A DNA stretch of 64,000 nt from NCBI RefSeq assembly GCF_901827155.1, contig NZ_LR594659.1, forward strand, positions 2,852,001 through 2,916,000, read 5' to 3'. The notes below the pieces were generated by a model. It was given only the letters and a program-made list of their open reading frames with translations. It was not told the DNA's origin and did no database searches. The translations under genes were made by a program, and so were the position numbers. The DNA is from Variovorax sp. PBL-H6 (GTDB lineage Bacteria > Pseudomonadota > Gammaproteobacteria > Burkholderiales > Burkholderiaceae_C). This document shows positions 44,101-51,178 of the stretch, piece by piece (positions within the stretch are counted from its first letter, which is position 1; every line of letters begins with the position of its first letter).

Positions 44101-47100
44101 AGGGTGTCGTTGCCTGCCCAGCCGCGGATGGAGTCGTTGCCCGCACCCCCGGACAGCGTGTCGGCGACGGCATAGCCCTGCAGGGAGTCGTTGCCATCGG
44201 TGCCCTGCTGCACCATCTGCTTGAGCTGGACCATGTCCCAGCGTGTGCCATCGGCAAAGCGGATCTCCTCGATCTTGTAGCCGCTGACGCCATCGGTGTA
44301 GAAGCAGGAACTGACAGTGACGCGGTCGGTGCTGCCCCTGAGGCTGAGGACCAGGTCATCGCCCGAGCGGGTGGCCACGATGTCGCTGGCCGCAATGCCT
44401 TCGGCGAACTCGATCGCATCGGTCTTGCCGATGCTGGTGTCGTAGTTGGATACGGCATCCTGGCCCCAGCCGCGGGCGAACCGGTAGAGATCCGAGCCGG
44501 CACCGCCATTGAGGCAGTCGTTGCCGGCTCCACCGTCGAGCGTGTCGTCGCCCGCCTCGCCATAGAGGTTGTCGTTGCCATCGCCACCCAGCAGGCTGTC
44601 GCTGCCGTTTCCGCCCGACAACGAGTCCTCGCCCGCACCTCCGGTGAGGCGATCGTCGCCATCGTCGCCGAACAGGGTGTCGTTGCCGGCCCCACCATCC
44701 AGGGTGTCGTTGCCTGCCCAGCCGCGAATGTAGTCGTTGCCCGCGCCCCCGGACAGCGTGTCGGCGACGGCATAGCCCTGCAGGGAGTCGTTGCCCTCGG
44801 TGCCCTGCTGCACCATCTGCTTGAGCTGGGTCATGTCCCAGCGTGTGCCATCGGCAAAGCGGATCTCCTCGATCTTGTAGCCGCTGACGCCATCGGTGTA
44901 GAAGCAGGAACTGACAGTGACGCGGTCGGTGCTGCCCCTTAGGCTGAGGATCAGATCGTCGCCCGAGCGGGTTGCGACGATGTCGCTGGCCGCAATGCCT
45001 TCGGCGAACTCGATCGCATCGGTCTTGCCGATGCTGGTGTCGTAGTTGGATACGGCATCCTGGCCCCAGCCGCGGGCGAACCGGTAGAGATCCGAGCCGG
45101 CACCGCCATAGAGGTAGTCGTTGCCGACCCCACCGTCAATCGTGTCGTCGCCAGCATCGCCATAGAGACTGTCGTTGCCGGCTTTGCCGAACAGGCTGTC
45201 ATTGCCTTCGCCGCCATTGAGGGCGTCATTGCCCGCATCCCCATCGGCCATGTCGTCTCCGGCTCCACCGCTGAAGCTGTTGCCATTGGCATCGCCCAGG
45301 TAGATGTCCGACTTGGCAGTGCCGCTTGTGGTGGCGCCGGCATAGACGTTCAAGGCTGCGAGTTCGGTCCTGAGCGCCGATCCGGCCGGCAGGGCCTCGA
45401 CCCAGCCGCGCAGCGTCTCCAGGCCAGCAAAGCCTACGGCCTGCAGGGTGGGCTGCGCAAAACGGTTCAGCTCCACCAGATCGCTGAATGCATCGCGCTC
45501 GCTGACCGTCCTGCGTTGATCGAGTAGCCCGGCAAGTGCAGTGGTGTCGAAGCGAAGGCCGTTCTCGTCGATGGTGAGCTCGATGGCATCGAGGTACGGC
45601 TCGAGCCGCGTCTGCAGCACGAGGGCGCTGTAGATGCTCTCCTTCAATGCGTCGTAGCTCTGCTGCAGCAGCGCCAGTTGCGCGGCCGGCGGGGCGATGC
45701 CGTAGCCGGCGCGCGTCACGTTGCTGGCCGCGTCGGTGGTGGTGGTCTTGGTGGTGCCGGCGGTCATGGCGATGCCGTTGGCGCCGGTGCTGTAGAAGCG
45801 CTCGCCGTTGAAGACCTCCAGCACGCCCACGAGGTTGCGGTACTGCGCTTCGGTCATGCCCGCGGGCAGGCCGCTGATCTTGACGTTGCCGTCGAGGCTG
45901 GTCTCCAGGCTCTGCCAGAAGTCCGAGCCCTGGGCCCATTGGGTGAGAAGGTCGTCCAACAGGGCCCGCTGGGCGTCGCGGGTGGTGGCGCTGCTGAAGG
46001 CAGAGAGGCTGGTCCCGAGGGTTGGGCTCAGGCTGACCGCTTCGGCCAGATCGCGGGCGCGGCCCGAGCCCTGCATCTGGGGCAGGGACCTGGCCTGCTC
46101 GGTCAACGGCACGGCCACGGTGAACTCGCGATAGAAGGCGTTGGATTCGAGGTCGATGGCGCCGACGGTGCGGTTCACCTGCACCCCATCGACCTCGCGG
46201 GTGAAGCTGGCGCTCTGGGCGATGAGGTTGCCGTTGACGGTGGTGCCGGCCTGGGCGCCGCCGGTGGCGTTGCTCGCGCTGCCATTCACGCCGATGCGGC
46301 TGATGCCGAGGGTGTCGAGGCCGGAGAGTTCGCCTGCGTCGGTGATGCCGTCCTGGTCGAGGTCGCGCCAGATTTGCAGCGAGCCCCAAGCCAGATCGGC
46401 GGCATTGAGCTGGCCGTCGGCGTTGGCGTCCAGATCGGCCAGGGCGTCGAAGCCGTTCACGGCATTCCTGCCATCGGACTTGACGGTGTCGATGCCGAAG
46501 AGCTCGCGCCCGGAGTCGATCGACCCGTTCCCGTTGAGGTCGCGAACGAGGATACCGTCGTCGGCGTCGATCCAGCCGGTCCCGGTGCGAATGGTGTCGG
46601 CGTTGTGGTCGAAGAGGATGGAGCCGGAGGCGCGCTTGAGTTCGAGGCCATCGCCGTCGAGGTCGAGCATCAACGGGTCGACGGGTTGGCGCCAGGCGCG
46701 GGCATCTCTGAAGCAGCCATTCGTCCTTTCTCCAATGCCTCCCGGAATCGACCAATCGAATTCTGGAATATCAATGGGGTGAACTTCAGTCGGAATAGTT
46801 CCATCCGCGACTTTTTCATTCAAGTAATCACGAATGTGATCAGCGATATCAAAAACATGTTCTTGAAATGCTGGGTTGACTGCTGCTGCAACAACCCCTA
46901 TTCCCACAGCTAGCACACCAACCCCGGCCGCAACGGGAACTCCGGCAGCAAGCGCTGCAATCGTACCCATGCCTGCGAGAAAGCCGACCGTTGCAGCGGT
47001 ATAACCAACGACGCCAGAGTCAATTCCTGCCGGGCCATAAATAGGAATGTATATATTGGTTTCGTCACCCAGTGATTGTCCGGCAGTGACTTCACCGGCG

Positions 47101-47204
47101 ACCGTCGCGCCCAACACTCCGATCCCAGCTGTTCCCGGAGCTTGCGCTGCAAGCCTCTTGAGCTGCCCGAGCGCCAATTTGATCCCTGTTCCAACCAAAC
47201 TCAT
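41118..47204 (-). CDS. Giant RTX calcium-binding protein, type I-secreted, with glycine-rich hydrophobic N-terminal head
   Basis: The 2028-residue protein has three parts. The head (about 1-165) is hydrophobic and Gly/Ala-rich (GIGVLGATVAGEV; VPVAAGVGVLAVGIGVV). The core (about 166-630) starts ARAWRQPVDPLMLDLDGDG and carries EF-hand-like acidic loops (DANADGQLNAADL, DLDQDGITDAGEL). The third part (635-1920) is RTX nonapeptides (GGAGNDTL) alternating with haemolysin-type calcium-binding-related domains (SDLYRFARGWGQD), in six 200-residue repeats, then a C-terminal region (to 2028) that should hold the uncleaved secretion signal. GGAG lies 8 nt before ATG 47204, inside the end of the preceding gene. 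Exporter genes follow. Function (toxin, bacteriocin or adhesin) is not proven; the head suggests membrane insertion. Confidence 0.9.
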   Translation of the reverse strand: MSLVGTGIKLALGQLKRLAAQAPGTAGIGVLGATVAGEVTAGQSLGDETNIYIPIYGPAGIDSGVVGYTAATVGFLAGMGTIAALAAGVPVAAGVGVLAVGIGVVAAAVNPAFQEHVFDIADHIRDYLNEKVADGTIPTEVHPIDIPEFDWSIPGGIGERTNGCFRDARAWRQPVDPLMLDLDGDGLELKRASGSILFDHNADTIRTGTGWIDADDGILVRDLNGNGSIDSGRELFGIDTVKSDGRNAVNGFDALADLDANADGQLNAADLAWGSLQIWRDLDQDGITDAGELSGLDTLGISRIGVNGSASNATGGAQAGTTVNGNLIAQSASFTREVDGVQVNRTVGAIDLESNAFYREFTVAVPLTEQARSLPQMQGSGRARDLAEAVSLSPTLGTSLSAFSSATTRDAQRALLDDLLTQWAQGSDFWQSLETSLDGNVKISGLPAGMTEAQYRNLVGVLEVFNGERFYSTGANGIAMTAGTTKTTTTDAASNVTRAGYGIAPPAAQLALLQQSYDALKESIYSALVLQTRLEPYLDAIELTIDENGLRFDTTALAGLLDQRRTVSERDAFSDLVELNRFAQPTLQAVGFAGLETLRGWVEALPAGSALRTELAALNVYAGATTSGTAKSDIYLGDANGNSFSGGAGDDMADGDAGNDALNGGEGNDSLFGKAGNDSLYGDAGDDTIDGGVGNDYLYGGAGSDLYRFARGWGQDAVSNYDTSIGKTDAIEFAEGIAASDIVATRSGDDLILSLRGSTDRVTVSSCFYTDGVSGYKIEEIRFADGTRWDMTQLKQMVQQGTEGNDSLQGYAVADTLSGGAGNDYIRGWAGNDTLDGGAGNDTLFGDDGDDRLTGGAGEDSLSGGNGSDSLLGGDGNDNLYGEAGDDTLDGGAGNDCLNGGAGSDLYRFARGWGQDAVSNYDTSIGKTDAIEFAEGIAASDIVATRSGDDLVLSLRGSTDRVTVSSCFYTDGVSGYKIEEIRFADGTRWDMVQLKQMVQQGTDGNDSLQGYAVADTLSGGAGNDSIRGWAGNDTLDGGAGNDTLVGDEGDDALGGGTGDDTLYGGNGSDSLLGGDGNDSLYGEAGDDTLDGGAGNDYLYGGAGSDLYRFARGWGQDVINNYDTSIGKTDAIEFAEGIAASDIVATRSGDDLILSLRGSTDRVTVSSCFYTDGVSGYKIEEIRFADGTRWDMVQLKQMVQQGTDGNDSLQGYAVADTLSGGAGNDNIRGWAGNDTLDGGAGNDTLVGDEGDDALGGGTGDDTLYGGNGSDSLLGGDGNDSLYGEAGDDALDGGAGNDYVNGGAGSDLYRFARGWGQDVINNYDTSIGKTDAIEFAEGIAASDIVATRSGDDLILSLRSSTDRVSVSACFYTDGVSGYKIEEIRFADGTRWDMTQLKQMVQQGTDGNDSLQGYAIADTLSGGAGNDNIRGWAGNDTLDGGAGNDTLVGDEGDDRLTGGAGEDSLSGGNGSDSLLGGDGNDSLYGEAGDDALDGGAGNDYLNGGAGSDLYRFARGWGQDVINNYDTSIGKTDAIEFAEGIAASDIVATRSGDDLVLSLRGSTDRITVSACFYTDGVSGYKIEEIRFADGTRWDMVQLKQMVQQGTDGNDSLQGYAIADTLSGGAGNDNIRGWAGNDTLDGGAGNDTLVGDEGDDRLTGGAGEDSLSGGNGSDSLLGGDGNDSLYGEAGDDALDGGAGNDYLNGGAGSDLYRFARGWGQDVINNYDTSIGKTDAIEFAEGIAASDIVATRSGDDLVLSLRGSTDRITVSACFYTDGVSGYKIEEIRFADGTRWDMAQLKQMVQQGTEGNDSLQGYAVADTLSGGAGNDNIRGWAGNDTLDGGAGNDTVVGDEGDDALGGGTGDDTLYGENGNDTLLGGEGNDSLYGDAGNDILDGGAGNDYLNGGAGNDTYVFGRDSGRDTVNDYDTTSGNTDVVAFGSNVSMDQLWFRHIGNSLEVSILATDDKLTLSNWYSAGAYHVEQFKTSDSKVLLDSQVDVLVAAMAAFAPPAPGQTSLPPDYQTALNPVIAANWK
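41461..45066 (-). repeat. Six tandem 600-bp repeats inside the RTX gene
   Basis: Corresponding bases recur every exactly 600 nt: the block TGGCCCCAGCC is found at 42061, 42661, 43261, 43861, 44461 and 45061. 600 nt is 200 codons, so the frame is kept. Bases 41884-42429 and 42484-43029 are identical over 546 nt as far as I can compare by eye; other units differ by scattered substitutions and by exchange of short RTX blocks. Confidence 0.93.
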
Positions 47205-47208
47205 TTCT

Positions 47209-47478
47209 TTACTCCATCAATGAAAGACAGAAAAACACCGCACCTACAGCAAATCCAATTAATGGATATGCAATGGGAATAATCAACCCAATCAGAGAAA
47301 TAAAAAATAGAAGTAGAACTGGGATTTTTTTCCAATGCGCAACGGGTGTTTGATAATAGAAATCCTTGAGCTCCTCTTTGATTTTTGATCTATTCAGTCC
47401 AACAAAGGGCCCCAAAACAACGGATCCAACTGATGCAAGTGTCCAAATGAATCCAAAAGAAAAGAAAAACGCTCTCAT
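47209..47478 (-). CDS. Small AT-rich multi-pass membrane protein, candidate immunity protein
   Basis: The 89-residue protein has two or three transmembrane segments (residues 2-27, then about 52-88) with a basic, charged middle (NRSKIKEELKDFYYQ). I recognise no family. Its ATG overlaps the preceding RTX-core fragment by 4 nt (ATGA), and it ends 4 nt before the giant RTX gene, so it is translationally linked to both. Base composition is clearly more AT-rich than the flanking genes, a sign of transfer. Its place between two RTX heads and its membrane nature suggest immunity to a membrane-active head; this is inference. Confidence 0.7.
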   Translation of the reverse strand: MRAFFFSFGFIWTLASVGSVVLGPFVGLNRSKIKEELKDFYYQTPVAHWKKIPVLLLFFISLIGLIIPIAYPLIGFAVGAVFFCLSLME

Positions 47479-48635
47479 GCCCTTCCCTTTATGAACCTGT
47501 TGCCGCCGGTGGCGTTGGTGGTGCTGCCGACCACGCCAATGCGGCTGATGCCCAAGGCGTCGAGGCTGAAGAGTTCGCTTGCGTCGGCGATGCCGTGCTG
47601 GTCGAGGTCGCGCCAGACCTGCAAGGAACCTAAGGCGAGATCGGCGGCATTGAGCTGGCCGTCTGCGTTGCTGTCCAGGTCGGCCAAGGCATCAAAGCCG
47701 TTGAGCGCGTTCTTGCCATCGGACTTGAACGTGTCGATGCCGAAGAGTTCGCGGACGGAGTCGATGGTGCCGTAGACGTTGAGGTCGCGAACCAGGATGC
47801 CGTCGTCGGCGTCGATCCAGCCGGTCCCGGTGCGAATGGTGTCGGCGTTGTGGTCGAAGAGGATGGAGCCGTCGGCGCGCTTGAGTTCGAGGCCGTCGCC
47901 GTCGAGGTCGAGCATCAGGGGATCGACGGGTTGGCGCCAGGCGCGGGCGTTGTCGAAGTATTGGTCCACCTGCCGATCGACACCGGGCCATGGCATGCCG
48001 GTGAAGGGGTCACCACCGAGGTCTTGGGCGTCATTGAGACGCGTCCGTAGCCAGCGCGAAAAGCCATCGCCTTGGGAACCCAACGACTTGCCCCAGTTCT
48101 CCGCGTAGTCGCGCACGGACTTGCCGTCGATGGAGACGTAGTCCTCGCCGAGCCCAATCGGTGACCATATCCAGTCGCCCCATGTGCCGGCCCAGCCCCA
48201 GTTAGGCAAGCCGAATCCTCCCGCGCCGGTATCTTGCACTGCACTGTCGACATCCTTCGCGAGGATTTCTTTTGCGGAGGGAATGCCTCGATCACGGATG
48301 ACATCCTCAAGAACTTTGCGAGCCAATCCGTCCGAAACTCGTTGAAATTCATCATCGCTTATTGGCTCGCCGGTCAGACGCTCTCGAATTCCGGAGGTCG
48401 CGCCGCGGACAAACTCACTCGCAAACGAGCCATCATTGGCATTGATGCTGGCTGCACGATCTAGCCATGTCGATAGATTTCCAAGTTCAGTTGAACGCGT
48501 AGCGTCGATTTCCGATGATCGAGCACCATCGACGATTCCTCGCATGTATTCATAAGCCTCCGCATAGCGGCCTTGATCTCTCATCAAGGTCAAATCAACA
48601 AGTTCATGATGCGTCAGATTGAGTGCAGTGGTCAT
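47475..48635 (-). CDS. Truncated RTX-family protein: distinct N-terminal head joined to first part of the RTX core
   Basis: In the 386-residue product, residues 1 to about 228 form a helical, non-repetitive head unlike that of the giant RTX protein (LTHHELVDLTLMRDQ, GLPNWGWAGTWGDW). From ARAWRQPVDPLMLDLDGDG the sequence copies the core of the giant protein for about 150 residues, at protein and DNA level (47504-47948 matches 46259-46703). It then breaks off at NATGG followed by an unrelated RFIKGRA. It has no RTX repeats or secretion signal, so it cannot be exported as it stands. AGGAGAGG precedes ATG 48635. It looks like a displaced head cassette. Confidence 0.8.
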   Translation of the reverse strand: MTTALNLTHHELVDLTLMRDQGRYAEAYEYMRGIVDGARSSEIDATRSTELGNLSTWLDRAASINANDGSFASEFVRGATSGIRERLTGEPISDDEFQRVSDGLARKVLEDVIRDRGIPSAKEILAKDVDSAVQDTGAGGFGLPNWGWAGTWGDWIWSPIGLGEDYVSIDGKSVRDYAENWGKSLGSQGDGFSRWLRTRLNDAQDLGGDPFTGMPWPGVDRQVDQYFDNARAWRQPVDPLMLDLDGDGLELKRADGSILFDHNADTIRTGTGWIDADDGILVRDLNVYGTIDSVRELFGIDTFKSDGKNALNGFDALADLDSNADGQLNAADLALGSLQVWRDLDQHGIADASELFSLDALGISRIGVVGSTTNATGGNRFIKGRA

Positions 48636-48645
48636 TTTTCCTCTC

Positions 48646-49338
48646 CTATTGCTTGATTTCGTTGGTCAGTTTTTTCAAAAGATTCTTTATCCAAATATGC
48701 ATTTCTCTTGGTGTGGTTCCGTATCCTTCGGCTGAACCATAGCGAACGGGGATGCCGGAAAGAAATCTGGCCTCTGCATAGTAGCTATCCGCCACCAGAT
48801 TTCCATTCTCATCATTAAAAATTCGAGTTCGAATGGTTGTCCCCGTTTTTTGACTGAGCAATCCCTCATAAATTTGATAGCCATCTTCTTCTCCAACATA
48901 GCGGTCAAATCCCGGTCCAAGGTCACTGCGATCCTTATTGATCCTCCATCGCTCGACAATGAATTCGCCGTGCGTACCTCTATGTTCAGGAGCGATGAGA
49001 ATGTGCATGCAATGATTGCCAGGCACGTTGTTGCGAGCACAAGGCAACATGCTGGGATAAGCGGCATACAAGACAACGTAGTCTTCCGGCGGCGCGTCTG
49101 GATCTTTCAAATAGCCTCGATCTAAATAAAGTACATGCCTCGTTTGCCCATGATCAACATTGACTTTGATCACATTGCGTGAAGGCTCGCGCAAGTAGTG
49201 CTGATAAGCGATAAATCCTGCGAAGCACAACATGATCGTCAAGATGACTGCGAATGCGATCCACGCCATTGCCAACGACCTACGGTTCGGCGGCTCAGAG
49301 GATTCGTCATTGGGGGTAACAACATCGTCAGACCACAT
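48646..49338 (-). CDS. Membrane-anchored protein of unknown function, candidate immunity protein
   Basis: The 230-residue protein has a short cytoplasmic N-terminus, one transmembrane helix (about 23-45, AWIAFAVILTIMLCFAGFIA) and an exported domain of about 185 residues with two cysteines (LPCARNN, GNHCMH). I recognise no family. The start overlaps the end of the preceding RTX-core fragment by 11 nt and has AAGGA about 7 nt upstream; the stop lies 10 nt before the next RTX-core gene. The sequence is AT-rich relative to its surroundings. The periplasm-facing domain would suit neutralising an incoming effector; this is inference. Confidence 0.7.
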   Translation of the reverse strand: MWSDDVVTPNDESSEPPNRRSLAMAWIAFAVILTIMLCFAGFIAYQHYLREPSRNVIKVNVDHGQTRHVLYLDRGYLKDPDAPPEDYVVLYAAYPSMLPCARNNVPGNHCMHILIAPEHRGTHGEFIVERWRINKDRSDLGPGFDRYVGEEDGYQIYEGLLSQKTGTTIRTRIFNDENGNLVADSYYAEARFLSGIPVRYGSAEGYGTTPREMHIWIKNLLKKLTNEIKQ

Positions 49339-49717
49339 AGCATTCCTTGAAGTGGAGCCGGGCCTTGAAGGTTTGGCTCAGGCGGACCGCTTCGGCCAAG
49401 TCGCGAGCACGCCCCGAGCCCTGCATCTGGGGCAGGGACCTGGCCTGCTCGGTCAGCGGCACGGCCACGGTAAACCCGCGATAGAAGGGATTCGATTCGA
49501 GGTCGATCGCGCCGACGGTGCGGTTGACCTGCACCCCATCGACCTCGCGGGTGAAGCAGGCGCTCTGGGCGATGAGGTTGCCGTTGACGGTGGTGCCGCT
49601 CTTAAAGACCATTTCTCCTTTGCTACAACCCGTTGTGAAGCTATTTGCTGGCTCCTGTGCCTTGTCCGCGACCCATAGAGCCGCATCCTTCACGAGTTCT
49701 TTCCCATTAAATGACAT
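49328..49717 (-). CDS. RTX-core fragment with a different short N-terminus
   Basis: In the 129-residue product, residues 1-39 (MSFNGKELVKDAALWVADKA and on) are unique. From SGTTVNGNLIAQSA to ARDLAEAVRLS it copies a second segment of the giant RTX core (49376-49601 matches 46028-46250), then stops in an unrelated QTFKARLHFKECYVV. GGAGG precedes the ATG. It overlaps both the upstream small gene and the downstream membrane-protein gene by 11 nt. The core match begins almost exactly where that of the downstream fragment (47475-48635) ends. It is truncated and probably not functional as an RTX protein. Confidence 0.72.
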   Translation of the reverse strand: MSFNGKELVKDAALWVADKAQEPANSFTTGCSKGEMVFKSGTTVNGNLIAQSACFTREVDGVQVNRTVGAIDLESNPFYRGFTVAVPLTEQARSLPQMQGSGRARDLAEAVRLSQTFKARLHFKECYVV

Positions 49718-49877
49718 ATTTCCTCCATGTGATGTATAAAGCCAAAAATGTCAAAAAGACAATATTCAGCGCTCCTGGCCCTCCGCTATTGGAGAATTTC
49801 GCAACGATTCCATGAACTGCAACTGCTGCCACAAACAACAGTGCAACACTCAAATTGCTTGTCAATAGACAAAACAT
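49707..49877 (-). CDS. Small two-helix membrane protein, candidate immunity remnant
   Basis: From ATG 49877 the 56-residue product has two hydrophobic segments (LSVALLFVAAVAVHGIV and ALNIVFLTFLALYITW). A TTG nine codons earlier (49904) is an alternative start. It overlaps the next RTX-core fragment by 11 nt, repeating the small-membrane-gene/RTX-core alternation of this locus. It is AT-rich and has no recognised family; an AGAGA before the ATG is a weak ribosome site. It may be a remnant. Confidence 0.5.
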   Translation of the reverse strand: MFCLLTSNLSVALLFVAAVAVHGIVAKFSNSGGPGALNIVFLTFLALYITWRKYVI

Positions 49878-50313
49878 CGTCGAAATCTCTATTCGACGGC
49901 GCAATCACTTTTCGAAACCACCAAAATTAGTTCAGCTTTTTGATCTCGCTGAGAATTCTCTTTCGAACTGGATAATTTTGCGGGGCGGAGTGGATGAGCA
50001 TGCATAGACAATGACTTTGGAGGGACTCGACTTGATGGCTTCGTCCACCACGGGCGTTGCAAGTTTGGATTTAATTGACTTTATCTTGTAAATTCGGGAG
50101 AAATTTCTACGATTGCCTCTTTGTGTTTGCCTGAGCAAGCCTCGCCGAGAGCAGCGGCCAAAAAAGGCAATAACACGAAATGGGGAAATTTGATAATTCG
50201 CGCCCAGTTAAATTAAGGAATTCCGAAAGCGGCAGTATTGCAGGACCAAAAAAAATAAGTCATAGTGAACAAATCGAAAAAATGGTCTAATTAATTTATA
50301 GTTCATCCATCAT
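49878..50313. other. AT-rich stretch without a convincing gene
   Basis: It holds only a weak TTG-started minus-strand frame (49932-50138, 68 residues, basic, no recognised family). The sequence is markedly AT-rich with A8 and T-rich runs near 50258-50300. A promoter for the downstream genes could lie here; I cannot name one with confidence. Confidence 0.5.
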
Positions 50314-50745
50314 CTACGCGTCGATCCAACGATGCAGAACAAGAAAGCTGTCGAAGCCCACTGCATCCAAAAGCGGCATCGCCAAGCAGTTGAGATCCAG
50401 CAGATCGGTGAGGGCCTCTTGCTCATTGGCGGCTCTCTTCTGATCGAGGAGACCCTCGAGCGCGGTTGCGTCGAAGTGCAGCCCGGTTTTGTCGATGGTG
50501 AACTCGATGGCATCCAGGTACGGCTTTAGCCGGCTCTGCGGCCCTAGAGTGCTGCAGATGCATTCTTTTAGGCGTCGTAGCTCTGCCGCACGTGCGAGAG
50601 TTGTGTGGAGGCCATGACGATGCGGTGGGCGGCGTGCCGAAAAGCCTTCGCCGAAAAGCTCGAGCACGCTCACGAGATTGTGCGCCGCGATCATGCCGTC
50701 AACTGCCCCAAAGATGGCGGCGCCTTCGCCTTGCTTAGTACTCAT
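50314..50745 (-). pseudogene. Frameshifted relic of the RTX core (third segment)
   Basis: The 143-codon open frame matches the giant RTX core at both ends: NLVSVLELF near its start, and LKPYLDAIEFTIDKTGLHFD to LDAVGFDSFLVLHRW near its end (intact: LEPYLDAIELTIDENGLRFD). The middle is out of frame. Another frame there reads QLSHVRQSYDA and then a stop, against QLALLQQSYDA in the intact protein. Two compensating shifts therefore keep the frame open by chance. It has no head, RTX repeats or secretion signal. Confidence 0.75.
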
Positions 50746-51178
50746 ATCGTTCCAATATCGAAGTGTTACTTTTCATCATTGATTGGCCTGATGGTGCCGC
50801 TCTGATGTCTCTGTCCTTCCCGGATGCAGGTGTGCAAGAGTTAGGGCCGCCGTCGCGCCAGCCCGGCACTTTAATGAAGCGTGGTTCGGAATTCAATGTA
50901 AATAATACCAAACGCTTTTCGTCAGAATTAGCCAGAATTAAACAGATTTAACCGTGCTTGCATCGGTAGGCGCCGCAATCACAAATGTGTCCGGGAATCG
51001 AAGTTTTCATAATTCACGAACCGATGCCGCCCTTGTCCACCTCTGAAATACCTTCGAAAAGGCACCTTCGAGAACTTGGGGAATTGTTTCCGCGACGTCG
51101 TTGTCATCGCCGTCGTGCTGCCCGTAACACCGGGCCCGAGGCATCGTCGAGTCCCTCGCTTTTCGCTACCCTAGCGAC
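50746..51178. other. Intergenic region without a recognised gene
   Basis: Only short frames without family resemblance occur. Composition changes from AT-rich (to about 50950) back to GC-rich before the ATG at 51179, marking the edge of the variable RTX island. Confidence 0.6.

Noticed and set aside
41461..45066. Regular repeats resembling a CRISPR array
   Set aside because: Period is 600 nt and in frame with RTX coding; there are no short repeats with unique spacers.
49932..50138. 68-codon AT-rich minus-strand frame upstream of the small membrane-protein gene
   Set aside because: TTG start, no ribosome site, no hydrophobic segment and no recognised family; not enough support to call a gene.
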